In this document: positions 1 through 9,732 of the stretch, in pieces
Position numbering within the stretch: position 1 is the stretch's first letter
Layout of the letters: the number at the start of each line of letters is the position of its first letter
From: Rahnella sikkimica
Lineage (GTDB): Bacteria > Pseudomonadota > Gammaproteobacteria > Enterobacterales > Enterobacteriaceae
DNA length: 64,000 nt
Direction: 5' to 3'
Assembly (NCBI RefSeq): GCF_002951615.1
Contig: NZ_CP019062.1
Coordinates: 2,914,001-2,978,000, forward strand
Translations under genes and position numbers: made by a program
Notes under the pieces: generated by a model
What the model was told of the DNA's origin: nothing
What the model saw: only the letters and a program-made list of their open reading frames with translations
Database searches by the model: none

Positions 1-1383
1 AGGTTCCGGGAACACACGTTCACCGGAAACCGGGGGATCAACGCGTGTGATCGACAACGGGCGATAGATGCCCATACTGCCGATCGTGGCATAGACTCGC
101 GCTAGCTGGAGAGGTGTCACCATTAGCCCGTAGCCGAAAGAGAAGGTGGCCCTCTCTATGTCAGACCACCGTTGTTTTTTAGGGTATAAGCCACTGCTTT
201 CTCCAACCAGCCCCAAATTGGTCGGTTTTCCCAATCCGAATCGCGAGTAAGTGTCTACCAGCTCTGCGGATGGCATCGATAACGCCAGTCGTGAAACACC
301 GACGTTACTCGACTTCTGCAAGATACCCGTCACGGAAAGCTCCGCGTAACGGGCCACATCTTTAATCTCATGGCCGTTGATCCGGTACGGCAGCGTATTG
401 AGCACGCTGTTCTCACGGACCACACCATTCTTCAACGCGGTCATGACGACCATCGGTTTCACGGTAGAACCCGGTTCGAAGATGTCAGTGATTGCACGGT
501 TACGCATCACGTCTTTCGGCGTATCCGGCATGTTGTTCGGGTTATAGGACGGGCTGTTGGCCATCGCCAGCACTTCGCCGGTTTGCACATCGACCAGCAC
601 CGCCGTGCCGGATTCCGCTTTATTGAAGGCCACGGCGTTATTGAGTTCGCGGTACACCAGCGCCTGCAGACGTTCGTCAATGCTCAGCGCCAGATTGTGG
701 GCAGCCTGGCTGTCGACGGTGGAGATATCTTCAATGACGCGGCCAAAACGGTCTTTACGGATGGTACGTTCACCCGGTTTGCCGGTCAGCCAGCGGTCAA
801 AACTCTTCTCAACGCCTTCAATGCCTTCACCGTCAATGTTGGTGACGCCAATGACGTGCGATGTAACCTGCCCGGCCGGATAATAACGGCGGGATTCCTG
901 ACGCAGAGAAATCCCTGGCAGCTTGAGTTTATGGACATATTCGCCAACGGCCGGATTCACCTGACGCGCCAGATACACGAAACGGCCTTTCGGATTCGCA
1001 TTGATGCGGGCAGAAAGTTGATCGAGCGGCATGTTTAGCGCATCGGCCAGGGCTTTCCATTTGGTATCAACCGTGATGCCACCGCGATCGTTAATTTCTT
1101 TCGGGTCGGCCCAGATTGCATTGACCGGCACGCTTACCGCCAGAGGACGACCAGAGCGGTCGGTAATCATGCCGCGGGATGTGGGGATGGTCTGAACGCG
1201 CAGGGAACGTAAATCCCCTTCTTTGACCAGTTTGTCCGGATTAATGACTTGCAGATAAGCCACACGCAACATCAGACCCACCAGGGCCAGAAGGATACAG
1301 GCGCACAACAACGCAAAACGCCAGCTAATAAAGCTGGCTTGATCTTCGGGACGCTTTAACTTCGCGGTGCGTGTTGCTTTCAT
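1..1383 (-). CDS. ftsI: Peptidoglycan D,D-transpeptidase FtsI (PBP3), C-terminus outside window
   Basis: Essential septal transpeptidase that cross-links peptidoglycan at the division site as part of the divisome. The first 461 codons are present; the usual length is near 588, so the C-terminal part with the KTG motif lies beyond the window edge. The N-terminus has a short cytoplasmic basic stretch and one membrane segment at about residues 22-42. The catalytic S-x-x-K tetrad is S306-T-V-K309 and the S-x-N motif is S358-S-N360, both at the expected places. ATG start at 1383, 27 bp after the ftsL stop, so it is the fourth gene of the mraZ-rsmH-ftsL-ftsI unit. Intact as far as visible. Confidence 0.97.
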   Translation of the reverse strand, partial: MKATRTAKLKRPEDQASFISWRFALLCACILLALVGLMLRVAYLQVINPDKLVKEGDLRSLRVQTIPTSRGMITDRSGRPLAVSVPVNAIWADPKEINDRGGITVDTKWKALADALNMPLDQLSARINANPKGRFVYLARQVNPAVGEYVHKLKLPGISLRQESRRYYPAGQVTSHVIGVTNIDGEGIEGVEKSFDRWLTGKPGERTIRKDRFGRVIEDISTVDSQAAHNLALSIDERLQALVYRELNNAVAFNKAESGTAVLVDVQTGEVLAMANSPSYNPNNMPDTPKDVMRNRAITDIFEPGSTVKPMVVMTALKNGVVRENSVLNTLPYRINGHEIKDVARYAELSVTGILQKSSNVGVSRLALSMPSAELVDTYSRFGLGKPTNLGLVGESSGLYPKKQRWSDIERATFSFGYGLMVTPLQLARVYATIGSMGIYRPLSITRVDPPVSGERVFPEP

Positions 1384-1410
1384 TAGCTGCCTGTATTCTC
1401 CATGCGCATT

Positions 1411-1731
1411 TTAAGGCTGAACCACAATAGTTTCTTGAGAGGGATCAACGTGCTGCATCTGCAATTTCTCCGTTGCGATGCGTTCTACCCGGCTGTGATC
1501 GCCGAGAGCGTTCTCTTCGAGGATCAGGTTGCGCCATTCAATGTCCAGCGCATCCCTTTCCAATACCAGCTGTTCACGCTGCGCCGTCAGCAAACGCGTA
1601 CGGTGCGCAGTGGTCACAACGAATATTGCGCTGACCAGAACGGCGGTCAGCAAAATCATCGGGATCTTGCCGTTGCGAAGAATATCGCTGGCAATGACCC
1701 CCACCAGTCCGTGGCGTTCGTTACCAATCAC
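1411..1731 (-). CDS. ftsL: Cell division protein FtsL
   Basis: Small bitopic inner-membrane division protein (106 aa) that forms the FtsQLB complex and activates FtsWI. A single membrane segment is visible near residues 20-40 ([18 protein letters not shown]), followed by a periplasmic helix with heptad-like leucines typical of the FtsL coiled coil. The start overlaps the rsmH stop by 4 bp (ATGA type), indicating translational coupling, and ftsI follows 27 bp downstream. The length is slightly below the 121 aa of E. coli FtsL because the cytoplasmic tail is short. Confidence 0.95.
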   Translation of the reverse strand: MIGNERHGLVGVIASDILRNGKIPMILLTAVLVSAIFVVTTAHRTRLLTAQREQLVLERDALDIEWRNLILEENALGDHSRVERIATEKLQMQHVDPSQETIVVQP

Positions 1732-2669
1732 GCGCTCGTTCTCTCAGCAAAGCGCAGAACAGAACTGCGAGCCCGTGGGTTCTCTGACACTTCCGCATCA
1801 GAAGGCATCATTTTTCCGACAGATTTCAGCGAACGTCCGCCGAGTTCCGCGATCTGCGCTTCCGTCATCGGGATACCCGCCGGAACCTGTGCGCCACGAC
1901 TGTGCTGACGGATAAAACGCTTCACGATACGGTCTTCCAGTGAATGGAAGCTGATCACGGATAAACGTCCCTGCGGTGCCAGAATTTCCAGCGCGCCGTC
2001 CAGCGCACGTTCAATTTCTTCCAGCTCGCTGTTGATATAAATACGGATCGCCTGGAAGCTGCGCGTGGCCGGATGTTTATGCTTTTCCCGAAATGGCGAG
2101 GCATTCGCAATCAGATCCGCCAGTTCCTTGGTTCGCGTCATCGGCAATTCACGGTTACGTTCAACAATCGCGCGTGCAATTCGCTTCGCGAAACGCTCTT
2201 CGCCAAACGTTTTCAATACCCAGGTGATATCTTCTTCTTCCGCTTTCATCAGCCATTCTGCGGCTGAATAACCCCGTGTCGGATCCATACGCATATCCAG
2301 TGGTCCGTCGCGCATGAAGGAGAAGCCGCGTTCTGCGTCATCGAGTTGCGGTGAAGAAACGCCTAAATCCAGCAGCACGCCGTCGATTTTGCCTTCAAGG
2401 CCACGTTCCCGGACGTACTCTGCGAGATCAGAAAACGGCCCGTGAATAATCGAAAACCGTGCGTCTTCAATAGATTCAGCGGCTTTGATCGCCTGAGGAT
2501 CACGGTCAATGGCGAGCAGGCGTCCGTCCGGTCCAAGCTGAGACAGAATCAGACGTGAATGACCGCCACGGCCAAAAGTTCCGTCTATGTAAATGCCGTC
2601 CTGTCGAATGTTGAGGCCGTTAACGGCTTCATCCAGCAAAACGGAAGTGTGTTTGTAATTTTCAACCAT
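1728..2669 (-). CDS. rsmH: 16S rRNA (cytosine(1402)-N(4))-methyltransferase RsmH
   Basis: SAM-dependent methyltransferase (formerly MraW) that N4-methylates C1402 in the decoding centre of 16S rRNA. Length is 313 aa, the normal family size. The SAM-binding loop is seen as [10 protein letters not shown] near residue 30 and a second family motif as [12 protein letters not shown] near residue 100. The gene sits 2 bp after mraZ and overlaps ftsL by 4 bp, the conserved order of the dcw cluster, so it is probably transcribed from the mraZ promoter. Confidence 0.97.
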   Translation of the reverse strand: MVENYKHTSVLLDEAVNGLNIRQDGIYIDGTFGRGGHSRLILSQLGPDGRLLAIDRDPQAIKAAESIEDARFSIIHGPFSDLAEYVRERGLEGKIDGVLLDLGVSSPQLDDAERGFSFMRDGPLDMRMDPTRGYSAAEWLMKAEEEDITWVLKTFGEERFAKRIARAIVERNRELPMTRTKELADLIANASPFREKHKHPATRSFQAIRIYINSELEEIERALDGALEILAPQGRLSVISFHSLEDRIVKRFIRQHSRGAQVPAGIPMTEAQIAELGGRSLKSVGKMMPSDAEVSENPRARSSVLRFAERTSA

Positions 2670-2671
2670 GC

Positions 2672-3130
2672 TTATAATGACAAGTCCTGTAATCTCTCAG
2701 AAAGCGGTTCCTGAGATGATTGTTCAGTGTCGATGTCTTCCTTAACTTGTTGATACCAGGTCTGTTCATCCCACAGTTCAAACTTATTGAACTGTCCAAC
2801 CAGCATCACTTCTTTTGCGAGCCCGGCGTGCTGACGCAGCGTTGTGGCAATCAGTAAACGCCCAGCGTTATCCATCTGACATTCACTTGCATGACCGAGT
2901 AACAGCCGCTGAATACGGCGCTCTACGGGGTTCATGCTCGACAGACGGGACAATTTTTGTTCGATAACTTCCCATTCAGGGAGGGTGTAAAGGAGGAGAC
3001 ATGGGTGATGGAGGTCTATGGTGCAAACCATTTGACCTTGCGATTCTTCGCTCAGCAAATCCCGATAACGGGTGGGTACGGCAAGTCGCCCTTTGCTGTC
3101 GAGGTTAACCATCGTCGCGCCACGAAACAT
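2672..3130 (-). CDS. mraZ: Transcriptional regulator MraZ
   Basis: AbrB-fold DNA-binding protein (152 aa), first gene of the division/cell-wall cluster and a repressor of its own operon in E. coli. Two tandem MraZ domains are recognisable by their signature turns: [14 protein letters not shown] near residue 11 and [13 protein letters not shown] near residue 90. The ATG at 3130 is preceded by three TGGGN/TGGTG repeats with 10-bp periodicity and by a good sigma-70 promoter, which fits autoregulation. rsmH follows after 2 bp. Confidence 0.96.
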   Translation of the reverse strand: MFRGATMVNLDSKGRLAVPTRYRDLLSEESQGQMVCTIDLHHPCLLLYTLPEWEVIEQKLSRLSSMNPVERRIQRLLLGHASECQMDNAGRLLIATTLRQHAGLAKEVMLVGQFNKFELWDEQTWYQQVKEDIDTEQSSQEPLSERLQDLSL

Positions 3131-3158
3131 GACCGATTTATCCCTCTGTGACCTTTTT

Positions 3159-3185
3159 CACCACTTTCCCCCACAAATTCCCACA
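3159..3185 (-). promoter_or_regulatory. MraZ operator repeats
   Basis: Read on the minus strand, the leader of mraZ carries TGGGA, TGGGG and TGGTG, each 10 bp from the next. MraZ of E. coli binds TGGGN repeats separated by 5 nt at its own promoter, so this is the expected autoregulatory site. The third repeat deviates from the consensus (TGGTG). Confidence 0.8.
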
Positions 3186-3191
3186 TAAAAG

Positions 3192-3221
3192 AGTTTACGG
3201 ATGGTTTTAAAACCTTGTCAA
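3192..3221 (-). promoter_or_regulatory. mraZ (Pmra) promoter
   Basis: Minus-strand TTGACA (3221-3216), an 18-bp spacer and TAAACT (3197-3192). The -35 box is perfect and the -10 matches four of six positions. It lies immediately upstream of the MraZ boxes, matching the E. coli Pmra arrangement that drives the dcw cluster. Confidence 0.75.
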
Positions 3222-3799
3222 GCCAGAGCAGAGGCGGTTTGGCAATATTTACGCAGGTAAACGAAAGCACTGCGCATTGTCGTGAGGTGTTTTAGAGGAG
3301 GGATAGAAAATAACGTCATGATTAGTTGAAGAAATTTCGCAGGGTTAATAATTTCGTTTAAAAAAAAAACCAAACTGAACATTATTTAACTATTTATATT
3401 CTTCTGCTATCTAACTCTCATTTCTTGACCGGTTTGCCATAAAAAAAATCATTCTCAATTTTTTTTTGGCTATCACTGCTAAATCATCATCATTTTGTAT
3501 GCCAGCCCGCATTACATAAGCCCTGGAAGCGTTTTAAAAACCATCAGCGTTCATCAAAACTCAAGCTGAGGGAAATTAAGCGGGGAATTCTACAGCACTT
3601 TTGCAGGCAGCATTAACGTATTTTAGAAATTGATTCGGAGGTTTATATCGTCAAAAGAAGCGTGAAAACATTTCTTAATAATTCAGTTATCTGGGAATGC
3701 TCCTAAATTACCCATTCATGTCCTATGGGAATTTCCGTAATCGTATTATGCGAAGGGTTAACTCGAATTATCTGAAGCAGAGATTGGAACATGCAGGGA
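3222..3799. other. AT-rich gene-free spacer between cra and mraZ
   Basis: About 580 bp with no convincing gene on either strand. It contains several A- and T-runs (notably around 3358-3370, 3442-3451 and 3459-3468) and is much more AT-rich than its surroundings. I see no tRNA, terminator series or promoter that I can assign. A 125-codon open frame starting at 3697 has no family resemblance and runs antisense into cra, so it is not called. Confidence 0.5.
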
Positions 3800-3833
3800 A
3801 AGAAAGCGACGGGCACTCCGTAAGAATGCCCGT
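3800..3833 (-). terminator. Rho-independent terminator after cra
   Basis: ACGGGCA (3833-3827 on the minus strand) pairs with TGCCCGT (3815-3809) across an 11-nt loop, followed by a short T-rich tail (CTTTCTTT). It lies 9 bp past the cra stop. The tail is imperfect, so strength is uncertain. Confidence 0.6.
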
Positions 3834-3841
3834 TTCGATGT

Positions 3842-4846
3842 TTACTTACGGCTCAGGCGGCCACGGCGGAACAGATTACGACGGATCCGGGTCAGCCCGG
3901 CTTTCGGTTTCTTCGGTTCATCAAGACAAGCCAGCACTAATTCCAGCACGCGTTCTGCTACGTCACGATGACGCTGCGCAACCGCCAGTACAGGACATTC
4001 GAGGAAATCGAGCAGCTCGTTATCGCCGAAAGTCGCAATCGCCAGATCAACAGGCAAGCGCCCTTCTGTTTTGAGCGTCACGTCCATCACGCCCTGCAAC
4101 AGCTGGAAGGAAGTGGTGAATAACGCCTGCGGCATCGGATTGGTTTTCAGCCACTCGGCGAAAACAACCGCTGCTGATTCACGGTCGTATGCATTCGCGT
4201 ACAAGTATTTTGGCTGACGTGAATCCTCGGCCCAGGCCTGGCGAAAACCCTGCTCACGCAGGAAACTTACGGAAAGCTCAGGCAGCGCGCCCAGATACAA
4301 GACCGATTCAGCCGGGAAGGTACGTAGTTCCTGCGCCAGCATCAGTGCATCTTCCTGGTCGGCCCCGACAACGCTGATAAAATGTTCCGGGTCCAGCGCA
4401 CGATCGAGCGCGATAATCGGGAAGTTATCATTGGCCCAGCGCTGATAGAAAGGATGTTCTGGTGGTAAAGACGTGGAAATAATAATGGCGTCTACCTGCC
4501 GCTGAAGCAGATGTTCAATGCAGCGCATTTCGTTATCGGGCTGATCTTCAGAGCAGGCAATCAGTAACTGATACCCGCGTTGTCTGGCCTGACGCTCAAG
4601 GAAGTTGGCGATTTTGGTATAGCTGGTGTTTTCCAGATCGGGGATCACCAGACCAATAGAACGGGTTCGGCCGGCTCGCAAACCTGCGGCCACCGCATTC
4701 GGGTGATAGTTATGTTCCTTCACGACAGCCATGACTTTTTCGACTGTCTTATCGCTGACACGATACTGTTTCGCCTTGCCGTTAATAACATAACTGGCCG
4801 TCGTACGCGAAACGCCCGCTAACCTCGCGATCTCATCCAGCTTCAC
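3842..4846 (-). CDS. cra: Catabolite repressor/activator Cra (FruR)
   Basis: LacI/GalR-family regulator of glycolytic, gluconeogenic and fructose genes, released from DNA by fructose-1-phosphate. The 334-aa protein has the N-terminal helix-turn-helix and hinge (residues 1-60, [20 protein letters not shown]) and a periplasmic-binding-protein-like effector domain from about residue 60. The start is GTG at 4846, as in E. coli cra. It lies downstream of ilvIH on the same strand, the usual enteric position, with an intrinsic terminator of ilvH between them and its own terminator after the stop. Confidence 0.97.
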   Translation of the reverse strand: MKLDEIARLAGVSRTTASYVINGKAKQYRVSDKTVEKVMAVVKEHNYHPNAVAAGLRAGRTRSIGLVIPDLENTSYTKIANFLERQARQRGYQLLIACSEDQPDNEMRCIEHLLQRQVDAIIISTSLPPEHPFYQRWANDNFPIIALDRALDPEHFISVVGADQEDALMLAQELRTFPAESVLYLGALPELSVSFLREQGFRQAWAEDSRQPKYLYANAYDRESAAVVFAEWLKTNPMPQALFTTSFQLLQGVMDVTLKTEGRLPVDLAIATFGDNELLDFLECPVLAVAQRHRDVAERVLELVLACLDEPKKPKAGLTRIRRNLFRRGRLSRK

Positions 4847-4935
4847 TGAGAAAACCCCTTAATAAAGATAATGCTTTATCTAACCCCAGAAGCCATTGCC
4901 GGGCAAGGTGTTTTACCGAATCGCTTCACCTGATG

Positions 4936-4969
4936 CACAAAAAAGAAAGCCCAGCGAAAACGCCGGGCT
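4936..4969 (-). terminator. Terminator after ilvH
   Basis: On the minus strand AGCCC-GCG pairs with CGC-GGGCT around an AAAA/TTTT loop (4948-4969), followed by a T-rich run ending near 4938. This separates the ilvIH transcript from cra. Confidence 0.8.
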
Positions 4970-5013
4970 TTTATAAAGCAGATAAATTCTACATCTTGCT
5001 GATTATTTACGCT

Positions 5014-5505
5014 TTAGCGCATGATTTTCTCACCGCGGGAAACGCCAACCACGCCGGAACGGGCAACTTCCACGATTTCAGCCACATCGCGAATACTGGC
5101 TAAAAATGCGTCAAGCTTATCGCTGGTACCTGCCAGCTGAACGGTGTAAAGCGTTGCAGTCACATCCACGATTTGCCCGCGGAAAATCTCTGTCGAACGC
5201 TTCACCTCTTCACGGCCATAACCGGAAGCCTGCACCTTCACCAGCATGATTTCGCGCTCAACGTGTGCGCCCTGGATCAGTTCGGTCACACGCAATACGT
5301 CAACCAGCTTATGCAGCTGCTTTTCGATTTGTTCCAGCACCTTGGCATCCCCGACGGTTTGAATCGTCATGCGGGATAACGTCGGGTCATCTGTCGGTGC
5401 AACCGTCAGGCTTTCAATGTTGTAGCCACGCTGAGAGAACAGGCCGACTACGCGGGACAACGCGCCCGATTCGTTTTCCAGTAATACTGATAAAATCCGG
5501 CGCAT
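5014..5505 (-). CDS. ilvH: Acetolactate synthase III, regulatory subunit IlvH
   Basis: Small subunit of AHAS III that makes the enzyme valine-sensitive. The 163-aa length equals E. coli IlvH. An N-terminal ACT domain (residues 1-80, beginning [19 protein letters not shown]) is followed by the C-terminal regulatory domain. The ATG at 5505 is chosen because it starts the conserved sequence and sits 2 nt after the ilvI stop; an in-frame extension upstream would overlap ilvI. Coupled translation with ilvI is likely. Confidence 0.97.
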   Translation of the reverse strand: MRRILSVLLENESGALSRVVGLFSQRGYNIESLTVAPTDDPTLSRMTIQTVGDAKVLEQIEKQLHKLVDVLRVTELIQGAHVEREIMLVKVQASGYGREEVKRSTEIFRGQIVDVTATLYTVQLAGTSDKLDAFLASIRDVAEIVEVARSGVVGVSRGEKIMR

Positions 5506-5507
5506 GA

Positions 5508-7226
5508 TCAGGTCCTCTCCGTTTTGCTTAACCACATTTCGTCCATCGCACCGCCACGGATGTGCATCGGGTAAACGTGTTCTGTTTCATCAATGCTGAT
5601 ATCGACAAATACCAGACGATTTTTCTGTTCCAGCGCCAGCGCCAGTTTGCTTTCCAGCTCTTCAGGTTTACGGATAGCAATGCCCACATGCCCGTAAGCT
5701 TCCGCCAGTTTGACGAAATCAGGCAGTGACTGCATGTAAGATTGCGAATGGCGGCCGGAGTAAATCATGTCCTGCCACTGCTTCACCATGCCCAGATAAC
5801 CGTTGTTCAGGTTAACGACAATCACCGGCAAATCGTATTGCAGCGCGGTAGACAGCTCCTGAATGTTCATCTGGATGCTGCCGTCACCGGTTACACAAAT
5901 GACCGTTTCATCTGGCAGGCCCAGTTTCACGCCCAATGCAGCCGGTAAGCCGAAGCCCATCGTGCCCAGACCGCCGGAGTTGATCCAGCGACGCGGTTTG
6001 TCGAATTTGTAATACAGCGCGGCAAACATTTGATGCTGACCGACGTCAGAGGTCACGTAGGCCTCGCCTTTAGTCAGACGGTGCAGCGTTTCGATAACCG
6101 CCTGCGGTTTGATGGTGCCACTATTTTTGTCGTAGCTCAGGCATTCGCGCCCGCGCCAGTTCTCAATATTCTGCCACCAGTCGCGCAGCGCGTCGTATTC
6201 CTGCTTCTCATCGCTTTGCGTGAGCAGCTCAAGCATCTGAACCAGCGTTTGCTTCGCATCGCCCACAATCGGGATGTCGGCATTAACGGTTTTGGAAATG
6301 GACGTCGGGTCGATATCGATATGCATCACCGTCGCATTCGGGCAGTACTTCGCCAGATTGTTGGTGGTGCGGTCATCGAAACGCACGCCGACACCGAAGA
6401 TCAGATCCGCATTGTGCATTGCCATATTGGCTTCGTACGTGCCGTGCATGCCCAGCATACCGAGGCTCTGGCGATGCGTTCCCGGAAACGCGCCCAGCCC
6501 CATCAGGGAACTGGTCACCGGCAAATTCAGTTTCTCGGCCAGGACTAAAAGCTCGGCATCACATTCAGAGTTGATCGCGCCGCCGCCGACATAAAGCACC
6601 GGTTTTTTCGCGCCCAGCAGGGTCTGAACAGCACGTTTTATTTGCCCGCGATGGCCCTGCACGGTCGGGTTATACGAACGCATCGTAACCTGATCGGGAT
6701 AGGCGTAAGGCAGTTTGATTTGCGGATTCACCACGTCTTTAGGCAAATCGACAACGACCGGACCAGGACGGCCGGTGGATGCCAGATAAAACGCTTTTTT
6801 GAGTACAGTCGGAATATCTTCCGCGCGTTTTACCAGAAAACTGTGTTTCACCACCGGGCGGGAAATCCCCACCATGTCGCATTCCTGGAACGCGTCATAA
6901 CCGATGAGTGAACTGTGGACCTGGCCGGATAACACCACGAGTGGGATGGAATCCATATAAGCCGTGGCAATACCGGTGATCGCATTGGTTGCGCCGGGAC
7001 CGGAAGTCACCAGCACCACGCCCACATCGCCTGTGGCGCGCGCATAACCGTCAGCCATATGAACAGCACCCTGTTCATGTCTCACCAGCACATGATCAAT
7101 CCCACCGACCGTATGCAGGGCATCATAGATATCCAACACCGCTCCGCCGGGATAACCGAATACATGCTTAACGCCCTGGTCGATTAACGACCGGACGACC
7201 ATCTCGGCTCCTGACAACATCTCCAT
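5508..7226 (-). CDS. ilvI: Acetolactate synthase III, catalytic subunit IlvI
   Basis: Thiamine-diphosphate enzyme making 2-acetolactate or 2-aceto-2-hydroxybutyrate, the first common step of valine, leucine and isoleucine synthesis. The 572-aa protein shows the conserved cofactor-activating glutamate in [13 protein letters not shown] near residue 48 and the ThDP/Mg motif [15 protein letters not shown] in the C-terminal domain. Start ATG at 7226 with a GGAGG ribosome site. The gene pairs with ilvH. In E. coli the operon is Lrp-activated; the upstream region here is a 350-bp leader with several dyads. Confidence 0.97.
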   Translation of the reverse strand: MEMLSGAEMVVRSLIDQGVKHVFGYPGGAVLDIYDALHTVGGIDHVLVRHEQGAVHMADGYARATGDVGVVLVTSGPGATNAITGIATAYMDSIPLVVLSGQVHSSLIGYDAFQECDMVGISRPVVKHSFLVKRAEDIPTVLKKAFYLASTGRPGPVVVDLPKDVVNPQIKLPYAYPDQVTMRSYNPTVQGHRGQIKRAVQTLLGAKKPVLYVGGGAINSECDAELLVLAEKLNLPVTSSLMGLGAFPGTHRQSLGMLGMHGTYEANMAMHNADLIFGVGVRFDDRTTNNLAKYCPNATVMHIDIDPTSISKTVNADIPIVGDAKQTLVQMLELLTQSDEKQEYDALRDWWQNIENWRGRECLSYDKNSGTIKPQAVIETLHRLTKGEAYVTSDVGQHQMFAALYYKFDKPRRWINSGGLGTMGFGLPAALGVKLGLPDETVICVTGDGSIQMNIQELSTALQYDLPVIVVNLNNGYLGMVKQWQDMIYSGRHSQSYMQSLPDFVKLAEAYGHVGIAIRKPEELESKLALALEQKNRLVFVDISIDETEHVYPMHIRGGAMDEMWLSKTERT

Positions 7227-7576
7227 GGTTTTGCCTCCAGGCTTTTTGCTTCTTCTATAGGATGACTTTTCTTTCAGCTCGCGGTTCTATCAGGCAACGA
7301 TTTAATAATAAATCGCTGAATTTTAGGACTTTCTTTCGGGTTTAAAAAACCCTGCTGTTCTTATTGGCGTTAACGAATCTAACTCAGTACCTTAGCGTCA
7401 GAACCTGAGTCAGGCAAACGCCAAAAATTGTCCGGAATCGTTCTTTTATTGCCTCACACTGCCTTCATTCACGCGTTCGGGACAAAACACTGCCTGCATA
7501 CGCGAACCAGTCAGAAATATCAGGAAGGTCAGAAAAATTACAGTATTAAATTATGTCCGTGGCTGACATAAAAATG
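7227..7576 (-). promoter_or_regulatory. ilvIH upstream region with three dyads
   Basis: Gene-free region that must hold the ilvIH promoter. Three inverted repeats are seen: CGATTTA/TAAATCG at 7298-7315 with a 4-nt loop, GGGTTT/AAACCC at 7338-7352 with a 3-nt loop, and ACTCAG/CTGAGT at 7382-7410. E. coli ilvIH is controlled here by Lrp binding to several degenerate sites; I cannot identify individual Lrp sites or a confident -35/-10 pair by eye. Confidence 0.45.
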
Positions 7577-7608
7577 AGGAAAAAACCGGCAAACGGGCGT
7601 TGGCCGGT
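7577..7608 (-). terminator. Terminator after the acyl-CoA ligase gene
   Basis: Minus-strand ACCGGC (7608-7603) pairs with GCCGGT (7590-7585), followed by a run of T residues to about 7580. It lies 39 bp past the ligase stop and should isolate this gene from ilvIH. Confidence 0.8.
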
Positions 7609-7646
7609 GTTTTAAACATAAAAGCCGTAAGGCGGCGGGCTCGCAC

Positions 7647-9443
7647 TTACTCGCGATAAAGCTGATCGATTTCCTGCTGATACCGGCTGAAAATGATCTT
7701 CCGGCGCAGTTTGAGCGTTGGTGTCAGTTCCCCGGCTTCCATGGTGAAGGGTTTCGTCAGCAGCACAAACTTTTTCACCTGCTCAAAACCGGCCAGATCA
7801 TGCTGGATCTCACGTAACTGATGCGCAAAGAGCGACAAGATTTGTTCGTTTTTCACCAGTCCGGCGCGATTGAAATAATCAATATGATGCGCCTGCGCAT
7901 ACACATTCAGCACATCAAAATCCGGGACGATCAGCGCGGAAACAAAATGGCGCTCATCGGCAATCACCGCTGCCTGCTCAATATAACGATCCTGCACCAG
8001 CGTACCTTCGATCCGCTGCGGCGCGATGTATTTACCGCCCGACGTCTTCATTAAATCTTTGAGGCGTTCGGTGATGAACACGTTGCCCTGTTCGTCCATT
8101 TTCCCGGCATCGCCGGTTTTGAACCAGCCATCCGCGGTAAAACTGGCGGCCGTTTCCTCCGGCTTATTGAAGTACCCGCGCAGCAACGTCGGGCCGCGCA
8201 CCTGGATTTCGTTTTCATCCCCGATACGTACTTCGATTTCTGGCAACGCCGTTCCCACCGAGCCAAAACGAAAATCTTTTTCTTCCCAGCAGGTCACCGT
8301 TGCGCAGGTTTCCGTCAGGCCATAACCGTATTTAATGTGCAGCCCGAGAGATTCGAAAAACAGAATCACGTTGTCATCCAGGCTCGCACCGGCTGCGGGC
8401 AGGAAGCGCAGGTTCCCGCCGAGTAACCCGCGCAGCTTTTTCAGCACCAGTTTGTCCGCCAGATAATGCGCCGGAGAAAGCCAGAACGGATAACGTTCAC
8501 CGCGACGTTCAGTCAGGTATTTTTCTTTGCCCTGCGCCACCGCCCAGTGGAAAAGCCGCTTCTTCAGCGAGCCTGCGCGGGCGACTTTGTCATGGATCGC
8601 GCTGAAGACTTTTTCATAAAAGCGCGGAACGGCGCACATGACCGTCGGCCTGACCGCCTGCAACGCATCGCGAACCAGATCAGTGTCCCGCAGGAAAACA
8701 TTCTGCGCGCCAGAATGCAGCACAAAAAAGCTCCAGGCCCGTTCAAAGACATGCGCCAGCGGCAGGAAACATAACGAAACGTCGCTGTCCGAAATGCTCA
8801 GCCGTTCTTCATGCTGCCGGAGTTGTGTCGCCATGCTGGTGTAATCGAGCATCACGCCTTTCGCTTCACCCGTAGTACCCGACGTATAAATCAGCGTGAA
8901 TAAATCATCCAGATTACGGGCGTTTACGCGAACTTCACGTTCAGCAGATAAAAGCCGGTCCTGTGGAACGCGTTGGGAAACGTGCCGGGCGATGGTGACG
9001 CCGCCCAGATCAACGCTGCTGTCCAGTACCAGAATATGTTTAAGCTGCGGGCACAAATCGCGCAAAGCCACCGCCGCGTCGTACTGCTTCTGGCCGACAA
9101 CAAAGAGAATGCGGATATCCGCATCGTTAAGCACGTACGCCGACTGTGCAGGCGTATTGGTGGCATAAATAGGCACGGTCACGGCGCGTAACTGGAGGAT
9201 CGCCAGATCGGCGATGGACCACGCCATGGAATTATTCCCGCATATCGCGATGCGCTCCTGAACACTCACCTGTTCCTGCAATAAGACGTCGGACAAGGCA
9301 TCCACTTTTTCGCCGAGCTCTCGCCAGGTCAGGAAAGTTTCTGCCGCAGGGGACCATTCGCGGAAAGCAATTTGCTCAGCACGGGCAATGACTTGCTGGC
9401 GAAAACGGGTAATCAGGTGATAGTTATTTAAGGTTGGATTCAT
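7647..9443 (-). CDS. Long-chain acyl-CoA synthetase, FadD15/FAA1 type
   Basis: AMP-forming ligase (598 aa) predicted to activate fatty acids to acyl-CoA through an acyl-adenylate. The P-loop motif YTSGTTGEAKGVM lies near residues 188-200, the acyl-binding segment PAAGASLDDNV near 350, the YGLTE adenylate motif near 375, and the C-terminal motif ITERLKDLMKTSGGKYIAP near 450. This is the COG1022 type, distinct from E. coli FadD. Its position between leuO and ilvI is an insertion relative to E. coli. The terminator downstream and ATG at 9443 suggest a monocistronic gene. Substrate chain length cannot be read from the sequence. Confidence 0.9.
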   Translation of the reverse strand: MNPTLNNYHLITRFRQQVIARAEQIAFREWSPAAETFLTWRELGEKVDALSDVLLQEQVSVQERIAICGNNSMAWSIADLAILQLRAVTVPIYATNTPAQSAYVLNDADIRILFVVGQKQYDAAVALRDLCPQLKHILVLDSSVDLGGVTIARHVSQRVPQDRLLSAEREVRVNARNLDDLFTLIYTSGTTGEAKGVMLDYTSMATQLRQHEERLSISDSDVSLCFLPLAHVFERAWSFFVLHSGAQNVFLRDTDLVRDALQAVRPTVMCAVPRFYEKVFSAIHDKVARAGSLKKRLFHWAVAQGKEKYLTERRGERYPFWLSPAHYLADKLVLKKLRGLLGGNLRFLPAAGASLDDNVILFFESLGLHIKYGYGLTETCATVTCWEEKDFRFGSVGTALPEIEVRIGDENEIQVRGPTLLRGYFNKPEETAASFTADGWFKTGDAGKMDEQGNVFITERLKDLMKTSGGKYIAPQRIEGTLVQDRYIEQAAVIADERHFVSALIVPDFDVLNVYAQAHHIDYFNRAGLVKNEQILSLFAHQLREIQHDLAGFEQVKKFVLLTKPFTMEAGELTPTLKLRRKIIFSRYQQEIDQLYRE

Positions 9444-9683
9444 TGAGCGTTTATACCGACATCCAGCGTCATCAGGAAAGGAGGAAGATTGACTGCATTT
9501 TTTATTACAAAGATTTAACGCAGTCTACCGGCAAACCGATCACGGCGAAATGGAATTGTGGGTATGCGAAGCGCTTTTGGAAAGGAGGCAGGACGAATTT
9601 TTATTGCAAAAAAAACCTGCATGATTTTAACGAGGCGAAAAAAACAGGCAGGATAAAACACTTCAAAGAACAACATAACCAGC

Positions 9684-9717
9684 CACTTTTACTCCAGCCG
9701 GGGCTGCAGTAAAAGTG
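9684..9717. repeat. Perfect 10-bp inverted repeat downstream of leuO
   Basis: CACTTTTACT (9684-9693) and AGTAAAAGTG (9708-9717) form a perfect hairpin with a 14-nt loop, 16 bp past the leuO stop. There is no clear T-run on the leuO side, so it may be a weak terminator or an mRNA-stabilising stem. Nothing else in 9444-9683 looks like a gene; a 92-codon frame on the plus strand has no recognisable features. Confidence 0.6.
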
Positions 9718-9732
9718 TGATTCGTTAGCTTA

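Noticed and set aside
3430..3475. Possible Fur box (ATCATTCTCAAT-like) in the cra-mraZ gap
   Set aside because: Only a partial match in very AT-rich DNA with no iron-related gene nearby.
3697..4074. 125-codon plus-strand frame downstream of mraZ
   Set aside because: Half of it is antisense to the conserved cra 3' end and it reads through the cra terminator hairpin.
9434..9712. 92-codon plus-strand frame between the acyl-CoA ligase and leuO
   Set aside because: Lys/Gln-rich with no motif; overlaps the ligase start and the leuO 3' hairpin.
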